DNA of 64,000 nucleotides from Cristatella mucedo. Lineage: Eukaryota; Bryozoa; Phylactolaemata; Cristatellidae. Position 1 is the first letter of the stretch; each line of letters opens with the position of its first letter. Below are positions 33,063-42,864 of the stretch, piece after piece. The stretch lies in assembly GCA_009760855.2 (NCBI GenBank), contig WPIO01000054.1:1927001-1991000 (forward strand), read 5' to 3'. A program made the position numbers and the translations under genes. The notes under the pieces are model-generated. The model was given only the letters and a program-made list of their open reading frames with translations. It made no database searches and had not been told where the DNA came from.

Positions 33063-34085
33063 TTAAATATATTTCTTTGGAGATTTCCTTGATTTATCAA
33101 GGTAGTCAACAGCAGAACTGATTGAACTTATTACATCTCTATTTCTAGCAGCAAGTTCACTAAGCCATAGATCAAGTTTATCAACTACTTCTTTTTCACT
33201 TTTCACAATCAATGGAGCTATTTCTTTTCATCGACCCATTGGTTTGGATTGAGTTTCTCTCCAAGATAATCAACACTCTTACTTTCATTTATTGTTCTTT
33301 TTGGTTTAAAATGGAATTCAGGATAAACAAATGAAAAGACCTTCATATTCATATATTCACTTTCACTCTTTGTTACTTTCATCGATACCATCTAATGCAT
33401 CTCTCAACTTTTTACCTCTTGTAATACTAAGAATAACTTCTTTCTCACTTTGAGGAGCAGGTTCTATTATAGGAGCCTCAATTGCAAGAGGTCTGATCGC
33501 CTTTGCTTTAACTCTCTTTACTTTTCTAGTACCTGTAGAAGGTTAAGCATTAAGGATTTCAAAATAAAATTGTCGAGTATCCTTAAGAAGTTTCCTTGAT
33601 TCATCGTCAGGTGCATTTTCAATTGCACGAGTAATTATACCAAGAGCTTTTTTTTAGATCCTTTTCATTGAAGGCAGTAACAGCTTTTGAAAATGCTCTT
33701 GTAATATCTGGTGTTGATTCCTCTTCTAATGCTTTTTGTGTTTGTCCTAATAACTTTTGTATTTCTTCATGTCGTTTCATTTGAATAGCAAGTGTAGGTC
33801 TAACTCTCTTTAATTTATTAATAACAATATTACCAGAATCATTAGTTGATTTCTCTAATGCACGTTCATTCAATTCATGTTCAACTATATCTCTTGCTTG
33901 CATTTCTGCTTCAATTCTTTGTATCTCTTGACTATTATCAAGAATACTAGCAACACGTAAACTTTCTAAATTACTAAGTTTATTTTCTAAATCTATTGCT
34001 TCTTGAACACTTCCTTAGTAAGGTTAGTTTCTTCTGGTTTTGTTTCTAAGGTTTGTTACTTGCGTATATTTTACCATTAGTCATT
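33063..34085 (-). pseudogene. Long helical/coiled-coil virion-region protein, broken
   Basis: The best-kept part (33,903-33,619, open further upstream to about 34,015) is a charged helix with ARDIVEHELNERALEK and EIQKLLGQTQKALEEE. Downstream pieces in other frames include RKLLKDTRQFYFEIL, a Pro/Ala-rich basic segment (PLAIEAPIIEPAPQSEKE), and a final helix ending KSPKKYI at 33,063. At least four breaks occur. It lies between ATPase and capsid genes, so a virion core or scaffold role is possible. Confidence 0.4.
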
Positions 34086-34095
34086 TCTCCCATAT

Positions 34096-34764
34096 TCAAT
34101 TAAAAATAGTTATTAATTGCTTACCTGTATTATCTACAGACCAAAATCTTCCTTCTGATTCTGTTTTGGTTAGATCAATAACACAATAACTAAATATATT
34201 TCTAGTACAAGAGTTTACCCATTCTTTAAACATTTTCTTATCTGCATCACCAACATATGAATCACGAATGTATTCTATATCAGTATTATTTTGTTTAAAG
34301 GTTATAATCATATTTATATTGTTTCTTATTTCTCTTCTAGGACTATTAGTAAACCCTTGAGCAAGATAGATTATGTTCAATCCTTTATGTCTACCTCTAG
34401 TAAAATAGTCCATAATTTTTTATTGATCTTCAGTCATAAGATCATCTAACACAACAACATTCTTACTATTCTTGTAAGAATCAACTTCTGGCATATTATC
34501 AATTCCATTAACCCAAACAAAAGCAGGTTTATCTTTTGTCATTGACATAAGACCACGATATAACTTTTGATCTAAACTAGAAGTAATAATAGTACATGTG
34601 TCATAATTAAGCATACCATAAAATATCCAATTCATTACTAACTGTGATTTACCAGTACCACTTGGACCAAGTACTAGTGCTCTAATAGGTACATTAGGTA
34701 ATGGTTCTTTATGTCCTGTATCTACATCTTGTCCAAAATTGAATGCTCTCACTTTCAATGACAT
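34096..34764 (-). pseudogene. A32/FtsK-like genome-packaging ATPase
   Basis: ATG at 34,764. The Walker A motif GPSGTGKS is at residues 33-40, Walker B VVVLDDLM is near residue 107, and the downstream RGRHKGLNIIYLAQ block is typical of Polinton/adintovirus ATPases. The single defect is an in-frame TAA at 34,417-34,419 just after MTEDQ, between Walker B and the GRH block. Family role: pumps viral DNA into the capsid. It is divergently paired with the zinc-ribbon gene through a 20-bp spacer. Confidence 0.88.
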
Positions 34765-34784
34765 TTTTCTATATTATAATAGAT
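34765..34784. promoter_or_regulatory. Bidirectional start signal between ATPase and zinc-ribbon genes
   Basis: Only 20 bases separate the two divergent ATGs. They read TTTTCTATATTATAATAGAT, which is nearly palindromic (TCTATATTATAATAGA), so each gene sees a TATA-rich box within 20 bases of its start. Confidence 0.6.
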
Positions 34785-35228
34785 ATGGACATTAATTTTT
34801 TTAAGTGTAAAAAGAAAACTGATTCAATACATGAAGAATACATTGAAGTAGATTCAACTAAAGGAATGAGAGGTATGTTAAGAGGTATTTGCACTATCTG
34901 TGATAGTAAGAAATCAACGTTTGTTAAGTTAAGATCTAGTGCAGGAAGATTATATACAATTAATGGTGCAGGAAGATTAGGTCCTAGTGGAAAAGGTGTT
35001 GTAAGTGATAATTTAAATAGTTTAATAGAAAAGATATCAAGCACTAAAAGAATAGATACAAAATGTGCAGGTCTTATTGAAGATTTAGTAAAAGTTCTTA
35101 GAGGCATCCCATTCACTGATAGAGTTAGTGGATATTCTGATAAAGAACAATTACTTGCAGAACTTAAAAAGACTATTGATGAACTAAAAAAAAGTAAAAA
35201 TCATCACCTTTGTCAGATATATAAATAA
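34785..35228 (+). CDS. Small zinc-ribbon-like protein
   Basis: I start it at ATG 34,785, next to the shared signal; an upstream in-frame ATG lies inside the ATPase gene. The N-terminus FFKCKKKTDSIHEEYIEV...MRGMLRGICTICDSKKSTFVK has a CKKKT pair and a CTIC pair, a pattern I associate with a small conserved Polinton/adintovirus ORF. A Gly/Arg segment follows (GRLYTINGAGRLGPSGKG) and a charged C-terminal helix. The C-terminal end may be shifted by an A-run indel near 35,197. Function unknown. Confidence 0.55.
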   Translation: MDINFFKCKKKTDSIHEEYIEVDSTKGMRGMLRGICTICDSKKSTFVKLRSSAGRLYTINGAGRLGPSGKGVVSDNLNSLIEKISSTKRIDTKCAGLIEDLVKVLRGIPFTDRVSGYSDKEQLLAELKKTIDELKKSKNHHLCQIYK

Positions 35229-35574
35229 ATATTATATAAAAGAATTAGACATAAAAAACTTTAGAGGTGCCTTTGCAAGAGATGAACTAACAAAATCATT
35301 AAAAAATGAATGTCTTATTTATAATACTGGTGATTCTAAAAAAGCGACATATCACTGGGTAGCACTTAAAAAAGAAAGAAATAAATGTTTTTACTTTGAT
35401 TCATTCGGTGCTCCACCAATGCCAGAAGTACTAAATTATTTTGGTGTTATACCAACATTTCAGAAATTTAAGCTGCAATAATACAATCAAACAGATTGCG
35501 GAAGAAGGTGTCTAATCTTCTTAAAACTAATGCAAGAATCAGATTTTGGATCGACAATGGAATTATTAATTTAA
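35229..35574 (+). pseudogene. PRO: Adenain-type cysteine protease
   Basis: The frame shows ATYHWVAL (catalytic His), CFYFDSFGAPPM (acidic partner), and YNQTDCGRRCLIFL (catalytic Cys in the CGxxC context), the signature order of adenovirus/Polinton maturation proteases. A TAA at about 35,479-35,481 falls just before the Cys block. No ATG is visible at the 5' end; the frame opens within the end of the zinc-ribbon gene. About 115 codons remain, slightly short for the family. Its role would be to cleave virion precursors. Confidence 0.75.
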
Positions 35575-36130
35575 TTTAAACATTTTCTTTTCCTTGTGTA
35601 GAAAAGGAAACGGAGAATAAAAAATTCGTTGTACTTGAAAATGCTGCAGTCGTAATTCCTAAAGGAAAACAAGCACGTATTCACATTGAAGAGAAAATTA
35701 GTACAGATTCTAAGCCTTACTTCAATGCATGAATGTATATTACAGAAGATATGAGGCCTGTACTTGAAGATATTGCTAATAGAGCAAGTATGAAACTTGA
35801 ATACAGTGATTATGATATGAGTGCTCGTTCAACTATTGGTATTAGAATTGCATTTGGAAATAAACCAAGTATATGATCCTGATCAAAAGAACAAACAAAT
35901 TAAATTTACTAGTGTTTCTGAAATAATTCAAAAGTTTGGTAATGACTTTGCTGTTACTGGTTTTCTTGATGGATCCTATGTAACTAAAGATTCTTATTAT
36001 TCAGAAGAAAGACTTAGTATTAGATTGAAGATTGATCAAGTTAAAGTTTATAATATAGATAAAAAACAGTTAAAGTTTATAATATAGATAAAAACAATCA
36101 CAGGATAAATTCAATCCTGCTGATTATTAG
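35575..36130 (+). pseudogene. Unknown conserved viral protein, copy A
   Basis: Starts after the protease stop without an ATG, reads KFVVLENAAVVIPKGKQARI, then a TGA at the site where copy B has TGG, then EDMRPVLEDIANRASMKLEY, KFGNDFAVTGFLDGSYV and EERLSIRLKIDQVKVYN. A 28-bp tandem duplication near 36,030-36,085 shifts the end. It looks like a beta-rich fold, perhaps a DNA-binding protein, but no motif proves it. Copy B is at 52,905-53,331. Confidence 0.5.
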
Positions 36131-36173
36131 ATACTAAAAGTGCATATAAAACAAAATAAAAATTAGATTAGGT

Positions 36174-36950
36174 TTATATCTTTTTTTTACTTATAGATAA
36201 CATCTTATCAACAAGATTCTTAGCATAATTAGTTATTTTACTTATACTTGACGGATTTGATACTTTATCTTTTAAGAATTCCATTGCTATTTTACTGTCT
36301 AAGATACTACCACCAATGCCAAGACCAAGACCAAGTTTAGCCTTAGCAGCCATGATCGCTGCCACCGTTTTAGCATCTTCTCTAACGTAAGCTGGTTGTC
36401 TTGGATCAAGACCAATGCGTGCAGAAGACTCAGCAAGAATGAGGTCTGATAAGTTTCGTATTTCAGTTCTTCTCGACTCTGCTTCACTTGATGTCTCTGA
36501 ATAAGTATGGTCATGTATGGGAGCTCTAGCATCAAGGTAATTAACTCTAATATAACCCTCATCCATTCTTTTTTTGAATTGCGTTCCGGGACCTGCATAA
36601 CTATATTTTCCTATATTGTTGAAACTTCCATTCTCTATATATTCTGATTTTATTTCTTTGGGTAAATTTAAATGCATTTCACGATTGCCAGATAATTTAT
36701 TTATAATATCTACGATACCTGAGCCAACATTTCTATTTGCTATTAGTTGCTTAAGGCTTAAATTCAATTGTAATCCGATACCTTTTGCTTTACTTTTTTC
36801 TATTTTATTTAATTGAGTCTTTGTAACAAGTAAAGAAACAGATCCTGATAAATCTGAGTGTTTAAGCCTGATTGAGATAGGTTCTATTGATTTATGTATT
36901 TGTTTTACTTGATGGTCTGATAGATTTAATTTAGTTTCATGATAACTCAT
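36174..36950 (-). CDS. Phospholipase A2-like virion protein, copy A
   Basis: Intact 258-codon gene; ATG 36,950 follows TATATATAGAAA. Residues about 118-155 carry YAGPGTQF (GPG calcium-loop motif), then NYLDARAPIHDHTYSE, matching the D..A..HD..Y active-site signature of parvovirus-type PLA2 domains (His-Asp pair in HDHTY). Downstream are a helix RRTEIRNLSDLILAESSARI and a Gly-rich hydrophobic stretch LGLGLGIGGS. The N-terminal half is a separate Ser/Leu/Lys-rich region. By analogy, the enzyme would help breach endosomal membranes during entry. Copy B at 53,385 keeps the motif but is broken. Confidence 0.7.
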   Translation of the reverse strand: MSYHETKLNLSDHQVKQIHKSIEPISIRLKHSDLSGSVSLLVTKTQLNKIEKSKAKGIGLQLNLSLKQLIANRNVGSGIVDIINKLSGNREMHLNLPKEIKSEYIENGSFNNIGKYSYAGPGTQFKKRMDEGYIRVNYLDARAPIHDHTYSETSSEAESRRTEIRNLSDLILAESSARIGLDPRQPAYVREDAKTVAAIMAAKAKLGLGLGIGGSILDSKIAMEFLKDKVSNPSSISKITNYAKNLVDKMLSISKKKI

Positions 36951-37040
36951 TTTCTATATATAATAAAATATTTTAAACACTTAGAAAACATATAATAGAA
37001 AATTTCTGATGACTGTTCTAGAGTTGATGAAGTTGCTCAG

Positions 37041-37583
37041 TTGAGAGAGAGAGAGAGAGTGATGGATATTTTAGATTTCAACGCTTTTACCGGAAAGTTC
37101 ACAAATAAAACTAATAGAGGTGGTGTAACTATTGGTTCAGAAGCAGGATCGATTGATACTACTATTGGATATAGAGAAAGTATAATTGATGGAAAGAAAT
37201 ACAAAAGTCATCGGTTGGCCTGGTTAATATGTAAAAATGAAATGCCTATATTTCAAATTGATCACATTAATGGGATTAGAACGGATAATAGAATTAGTAA
37301 TTTAAGAATTGTAACTTATTCTGAAAATAAGAGAAATAAGGGTTTAAGATGTGATAACACTTCTGGTTTTATAGGAGTTAGTTTTGATAAGAGATTAAAT
37401 AAATATGAATCATATATTTGTATAGATAATCATAAATATCGCTTAGGTCTATTTGATGATCCAATCGATACAGCTGTTGCAAGAGATATGATGGCAATAA
37501 AGCTTCATTTGGAATTCGCACGACTTAATTTTAATTATTGTTTAACAGAAGATAATAAACTAGTTAGATATTCAGACTATTAA
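37041..37583 (+). CDS. HNH-AP2 homing-type endonuclease, copy A
   Basis: 180 codons. YKSHRLAWLICKNE, IDHINGIRTDNRISNLR and ENKRNKG form an HNH_3 domain (residues 53-108); GFIGVSFDKRLNKYESYICIDN and YRLGLFDDPIDTAVARD form the AP2-like DNA-binding half. Similarity to copy B continues upstream of the ATG (VAQLRERER against VVQLRERVN), so the true start may have lain about 15 codons earlier and been lost; the present ATG sits in a GAGA run. Such genes are usually selfish DNA-cutting elements. It ends against the opposing gene's stop at 37,584. Confidence 0.85.
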   Translation: MRERERVMDILDFNAFTGKFTNKTNRGGVTIGSEAGSIDTTIGYRESIIDGKKYKSHRLAWLICKNEMPIFQIDHINGIRTDNRISNLRIVTYSENKRNKGLRCDNTSGFIGVSFDKRLNKYESYICIDNHKYRLGLFDDPIDTAVARDMMAIKLHLEFARLNFNYCLTEDNKLVRYSDY

Positions 37584-38692
37584 TTAGTTTGTGCATCTTT
37601 GTTTAAGCTCTACCAATAAATTTTTAATCTCTCGGTCTATTTCTTCTGTTGTTGCACCCCTAGAATAAAGTACAGAAAGTAACATTTGACTCTCACTTTT
37701 ATAGTCGCAATGCTTTTTTCCACCTAATGTACTTGCTTCTACTTTTTTTATTGCATTTTTTACCTCCGGTGAATAATCCACACCTCCACTCTCAACCAGT
37801 TTTCTTCCTCGCTCAATGTAATCCAATCAATTTTTTACTTCACTATTCTGCACTTTTCCTGATACATCAATATCAACTCCATGATTAATTAGTTTTACCA
37901 TGTTCTTCAAATCACTAATAGCATTCGTTGCTCTTTCACTCTGTAATGTTAATGCTTCCATCCTCTGAGCATGTGTTTTCATTGGCGGAGATTTGCCGAC
38001 AAACATTGTGGAATATATTAATTTCTTTATTATACCAGCAATTTTAACACCAATTGAAAGAGCAGTTCCTGCCGCTCCTACTGCTGCTGCTATAGCACCA
38101 ACAATGGCTGGGATAGCAGGAAGAAATCCACCACTTCTAACTTCTAAGAAATTCTTTGATCAAGATTTAGGATCTAATTGTGATGCTTCCCAATTTATCT
38201 CCATTCCAAACACTTCAGTCAAATATCCGCTTGGATTCCATTGCCACGGGTAATTATCTTTTTCTGCAGCAAGTAATACGTCATTAATTGCAAGACCTAT
38301 TTCTAGTGATTCAATCATCTTTTGTAGTCTTTCTTTTTTTCTGACATTGTTTTCCAGAATACTTGTCCATATTTACCAGAAGAAATATCATCTACTATTT
38401 CTTTTATAAAAAGACTTAGATCGACTATTCCTGTAAATCCACTAAGAAATCCACCAAAAACATTAGCACCTGCTCAAAACCCTTTAAGAGAATGTAAAAC
38501 TTTAGGAACAGCTGTAGCAATTTTTTCCGATGCTTGTAGTGATAATCTTGCAGCAATCTTTGGTAATACTTTTGTAACCACTTTTTCACCTACATTTGTC
38601 GCTGTTTTAACACCTAAAACTTCTTTGGTTGTTTTAGTACCTTCTTTTATATCTTCACCTTGACCTTTTCCTCTTTTTACTTTTTTCATCAT
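37584..38692 (-). pseudogene. Putative membrane-active virion protein, copy A
   Basis: Starts at ATG 38,692 with a basic N-terminus (KKVKRGKGQGEDIKEG), then amphipathic helices (VTKVLPKIAARLSLQ), a middle with KTMSEKK, and a long Ala/Gly hydrophobic run GFLPAIPAIVGAIAAAVGAA about residues 215-250, then charged helices ending LKQRCTN. Breaks occur near 38,475, 38,330, and 37,827. The Gly/Ala hydrophobic helix recalls membrane-lytic proteins of adenovirus-like particles; this is inference only. It is divergent with F1 (12 bases apart). Confidence 0.45.
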
Positions 38693-38704
38693 ATATTATA
38701 AGTA
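38693..38704. promoter_or_regulatory. Bidirectional start signal between the membrane protein and F1
   Basis: The 12 bases ATATTATAAGTA separate divergent ATGs; the same spacer occurs in copy B at 55,892-55,903. It is TATA-like in both directions. Confidence 0.5.
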
Positions 38705-39568
38705 ATGGAAAAAGTTAAAACAGTTAATGGCAATATTTATACTAATCTTGATGCAAATAATAATAGAATAACTAATTTAGGATTTCCTGTTAACAGTGGT
38801 GATGCTATACGATTAGATTATGCTCTTAGTACAAGTGCTGGTAACAATATTATTAGTAATTCTTCAGGAGAAATAGCAAAAGTATCAATTCTAAATGATT
38901 TACTACCTAAAAAAGATGCAGTAATGAAATCACAATTGAATTGTAAAAATGTTGTTGGTATATCTGGTAATTCTGCCGATGGAACTGTTTACTCAGATCT
39001 AAGACCGTATAAAGTAATAAACTATGGATTATTAAAAAGTATGACAGCAGTATTTCAAGGTAAAGCAATGGCAAGTATTGATATGGGAAATAGGAATCTT
39101 ATTAATGTAAAAGTTTCTGATGTAGCAACAAAACAATATGTTGATAGTAATAAACAAGTAACATTTACTTCCTTAGGTTTGAATGGCACTTATCCAAGTA
39201 TATTCTATCTTGATATGTTAGGTCTTAATATTCCTGCTAATGGAAGTACAGGAAATGCATTTCAACCTCAACAAATAACACCTGGTGATATGCCTGTTGT
39301 TGCAGCTACTGGAAAATTCGTAGCATATGCAACTAATCTTAAAACATTCTTTCCAGGAGTATTACCTAATTTTGGAATGGTATCTAATACTATGTATGCA
39401 ACTAATAAAACTAATTCTTATCTCGAATTAACTAGTGATAATACTTATGGTGTAAATGGTACAGTAGTTTTAATAATTAACATTGATGGGACGTGTAGAT
39501 ATGCTATCGATAAGTTTACAGTTGCTAGTGGAATTACTTTTATAGATTTTATTGTTAGTATTGTATAG
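38705..39568 (+). CDS. Phage-tail-fibre-like protein F1, copy A
   Basis: Intact, 287 codons. The N-terminus GNIYTNLDANNNRITNLGFP...SGDAIRLDYA and later MASIDMGNRNLINVKVSDVATKQYVD are classic fibre-shaft repeats (N.ITNLG.P...DAV...YVD). Residues about 155-287 form a distinct head with LDMLGLNIPANGSTGN, NLKTFFPGVLPNFG and NIDGTCRYAIDKF. It is the first of three adjacent fibre genes in the same direction; its TAG overlaps the next gene's TATAGAAATG signal. Inferred role: trimeric virion spike. Confidence 0.7.
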   Translation: MEKVKTVNGNIYTNLDANNNRITNLGFPVNSGDAIRLDYALSTSAGNNIISNSSGEIAKVSILNDLLPKKDAVMKSQLNCKNVVGISGNSADGTVYSDLRPYKVINYGLLKSMTAVFQGKAMASIDMGNRNLINVKVSDVATKQYVDSNKQVTFTSLGLNGTYPSIFYLDMLGLNIPANGSTGNAFQPQQITPGDMPVVAATGKFVAYATNLKTFFPGVLPNFGMVSNTMYATNKTNSYLELTSDNTYGVNGTVVLIINIDGTCRYAIDKFTVASGITFIDFIVSIV

Positions 39569-39570
39569 AA

Positions 39571-40328
39571 ATGTTAGGAAAAAGAAGTAGAGGAAAAACA
39601 TCAAAGAATTGTATTAGAAAGACTGGTGATATACTCAGTGGAAATCTAAGCATGAATGGAAATCTTATAAAAAATGTAGGAGATCCTGTTGATGCTGGTG
39701 ACGCTGTAAATAGAAAGTATATAGATACGAATTTTGTTACTAAGATTTATAGATCTACTACAAATAATGGAGATATTGATATGAATAATTTTAATTATAA
39801 CTTAGATTATACTGTTTCAAATAAAATGTATATCGATGACAACTTTCTTAATTTACATGGTGGAACAGTTAATGATAATTTAGATATGCAAAAAAATGCA
39901 GTTTTATTAGAATTGTAAATAATCCTGTTAATCCAAGTGATGGTGTTAATCTTGGTTATCTAAATAAAATATCAGATGTAAATGTTGGAAGAATAACATT
40001 TTTAATTGCTATTAATTCAACATTAAAGACACAAATAAGAGGAATAGAATATGATGGAAGGATAAAAACTCCTGATAATATATCTAATACTGTATTTTCT
40101 AAAAGATTATTTGTGATTTCAACAACATATCAAACACCTGATTTAAAAACGAAAATACTTGCATCTCTTCCAACTGCAGAAACAAATCCTGCTTATAAAT
40201 TTCAAATATTTGGAAGTTTTATTCTTAATGAACAAAAAAGACTGATAAATGATATGCCAATCATATGTTCAAAAGATTTTCTTAGTGAACGAAGTGTATT
40301 TTTAACTTCTTATATAGCACTATTCTAA
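39571..40328 (+). pseudogene. Phage-tail-fibre-like protein F2, copy A
   Basis: Begins MLGKRSRGKTSKN, then KTGDILSGNLSMNGNLIKNVGDP...GDAVNRKYID. Compared with intact copy B (293 codons), A lacks about 40 codons of shaft repeat near 39,800 and is shifted by a lost T near 39,905; the head continues open to 40,328. A head with a different sequence from F1 (AETNPAYKFQIFGSF) supports distinct receptor tips. Confidence 0.65.
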
Positions 40329-40330
40329 AA

Positions 40331-41634
40331 ATGGTTTCTAGAAAAGACTTACAAATGGATGGAACATTGAACTTTGATTCAAACAGAATAATAAATGTTG
40401 GAGAAACTATTGATTCATTAGAAACAGTTAATAAATCATTTGCTGATAACAATTCTCTAAGAAAGGATTCTGATCAACATATAACTGGTAATTTATCTGC
40501 AAACTCAAAAAATATGTAAGAATATCAGATCCTGTTAATGGAAGAGATGTTGCTACAAAACAATATGCTGATACAAAAACAGGAATATATAAACAAGATG
40601 AAACAGTAAATGGAAATGTAAGTGCTCAAAGACTAACAATGAATGGAAGAGAACCAACTTTTGATAATTATTCTCCAACTGATGTAATTGCTAATAAGTA
40701 TATGCATCATTTCTATTTGAAATGTGGAAGATTACCATTTGTTAGAACATTTATTAATAATGTTGGTTTTATTGGATATTGGGGTAATTTAACTGCAAAT
40801 AGTATTAGCAATATTGGAACACCAACACAATCTTATTCTTCTTCTACTAATGGTCAGCAAGTTTTAGCAAAACTATCAGATGTTAACATAAAAAACCCAG
40901 CCTACTCAAGAATAGAAATAAAAATAAAAGATATTGAAAAAGCAGTTGTAGGAAGTGGTAATTCTATTAGTGATACTATTAGATATACAGTATACAATAC
41001 AAGTTATATTGGCAGATCATTTTTATTAAAAGATGATAACAGAAGAAGAGTAAGCTATAAATTTGCTGTAGTTAGTATCATTATGGAATGAAAAAAAATA
41101 AATGGTGATATTATATTTTTAAATATATCCACAAACTGTATTCACAAAACCTATATCTACCTAGTTTAATTGGTATTAAACATTATGGTTTTGAGAATAA
41201 TGATATGTTACTATTAAGTGAATCTATATCTAATTTTAATGATTATAAAGGCAATTCATCAAATACGATTGAATTTAATCTTGTTTATCCTATTTTAAAA
41301 TTTGGTACAATTTCAACACCAACTGATTTAGATTATATTGAAATTTCATTAGTAAATGGAGTAACTTTTTCAAAATCATTTTCTTTTAATCTTGCTAAAT
41401 ATAAAAAACCGTTTTGAACTTGCATCATGGGTGTCAGGTAAAACAGTAACTTCTGATAGAGAAGTTCAAGAATGTATTAAATGGGGTGGCTTACCTGAAG
41501 ATCCAAATGTAACAACTGAAGATTATATTCCTTTTATATCTTCCGATAATATTGATGAACCCACACCCTCTACAGCTGATACTATCAATAATCCTCCTAC
41601 TGATACTACAGGTGGATTACCCGAATTACCTTAA
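40331..41634 (+). pseudogene. Phage-tail-fibre-like protein F3, copy A
   Basis: Begins MVSRKDLQMDGTLNFDSNRI, with shaft repeats through about 40,600, a shift caused by one lost base in an A run at about 40,511, a head region with KYMHHFYLKCGRLPF, and a second broken part to 41,634 ending in a Thr/Pro/Asp-rich tail (TADTINNPPTDTTGGLP). The stop overlaps the stop of the convergent gene. Copy B spans 57,655-58,747. Confidence 0.6.
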
Positions 41635-42010
41635 ATCTTCCAATCTATAGTCTCTTCAATCAATTCTTCTGGAATATCAAAACTCTTTCCTTCTTCTTTC
41701 ATTTGTTTGGTTAACTCAATTTTTTAGAGTAAGCTTCAGATCTCATACTATTTATTTTTTCTATTTTTAAGTCTTTAAGGAACTCTTCAAAAATTGAATC
41801 ATCTCTAACTTTAGCAAATATATTTGCTATTTTTGGATCAAATTGATTAATTCTAAGTGCTTTATATTCTAATACTAGTTTTACAGCATCTAACAAAGTT
41901 GATCTGATGTCTTCAATTCTACCCGTTGGATAAGAACAGATTTTAAAGTTTGAATGCTGTTGTCCTTGTGCTTCTTCAAGACAGTCTTTACTTATTGTCT
42001 CGATGTTCAT
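41632..42010 (-). pseudogene. Small helical protein (s1), copy A
   Basis: ATG 42,010 after TATATAGAAG. 99 codons in the first frame (DCLEEAQGQQHSNFKICSY, IRSTLLDAVKLVLEYKAL, FEEFLKDLKIEK); a lost A in an A run near 41,727 shifts the end, which is conserved in copy B (58,750-59,130) down to DIPEELIEETIDWKI. Function unknown. Confidence 0.55.
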
Positions 42011-42046
42011 CTTCTATATATTGTTTTTATATTTTATTTAAATTAA

Positions 42047-42526
42047 TTAAAAAGTGTTTGGATCGGCATGTGCTAGTGCTGCTTTAGCTGCTTTTTGTTT
42101 TGCACTCTTACCATCAGTAATACTTGGTAGAACTGCGTAACACTCATCTTTAACAATTCCAGTGATGTCAGGTTTAACACCAGATACTCCAGATATGACT
42201 GTAGACATTGATGGAAGTTGTGATGCAATCCAAGTCGTATAATCAGCAATTTCACTAGGATCATCGAGTAGACCATCAACTTTAGATCTAACTCTTTCCT
42301 CAAGACCTGATAGAACTTCAGTTTGACCAGCAGTAATAATCTTTTGTGCTTCAATATCTGCTTCATCGAGATAAATATTCTTAACAGATGTATCAGTCAT
42401 AAGTGAAATATCAGAATTGAGCTGTTGTTCATCATTTGCTGTCATTCTTGACCTAACAAGATAATCCACATAAGATGTAAGTGCCATTGCAGAAGTTGCT
42501 AGCATTGGGTAAGTAACTGCTTCCAT
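42047..42526 (-). CDS. Small protein (s2), copy A
   Basis: Intact, 159 codons, ATG preceded by TATATAGGAA. Starts MEAVTYPMLATSAMALTSY (possible membrane-associated or hydrophobic N-terminus), then acidic helices with LMTDTSVKNIYLDEAD and EVLSGLEERVRSKVDGLL, and an Ala/Lys-rich end. Copy B (59,162-59,660) is similar but has a stop. Family unknown. Confidence 0.6.
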   Translation of the reverse strand: MEAVTYPMLATSAMALTSYVDYLVRSRMTANDEQQLNSDISLMTDTSVKNIYLDEADIEAQKIITAGQTEVLSGLEERVRSKVDGLLDDPSEIADYTTWIASQLPSMSTVISGVSGVKPDITGIVKDECYAVLPSITDGKSAKQKAAKAALAHADPNTF

Positions 42527-42636
42527 TTCCTATATAATAAGAAAAAAATAAAATACATGCACACACAATCAAAGAAAAATCATTATTACAAACCAAAACT
42601 CTCTTGTAGATTATTAATTGCCTTTCTATTATTTAT

Positions 42637-42840
42637 TCAAGAATCACTGTATTTCGTAAGTAGTTCTTCATCTAATCTCTCACTTTCATTACAAATATCA
42701 AAAAGTGAAGAAATCTGTGAATCATTCAATGTTAAAATGAAATCATGAAATTTATAAGAACTAAATTTTCTGTCGTGTATGTATTTTAAAACATTTAAAG
42801 TTTCTTTGCAACATAGAATTCTTAATATTCTTACTTTCAT
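42637..42840 (-). CDS. Small Cys-containing helical protein (s3)
   Basis: 67 codons, ATG directly after TATATAG. It shares a pattern with the next gene: RILCCKE near the N-terminus and ISSLFDICNESERLDEE near the C-terminus. It appears to be a tandem paralogue of s4 (42,865) and of 59,757-59,945 in copy B. Function unknown. Confidence 0.5.
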   Translation of the reverse strand: MKVRILRILCCKETLNVLKYIHDRKFSSYKFHDFILTLNDSQISSLFDICNESERLDEELLTKYSDS

Positions 42841-42864
42841 CTATATATTACTTATATAATTTGT

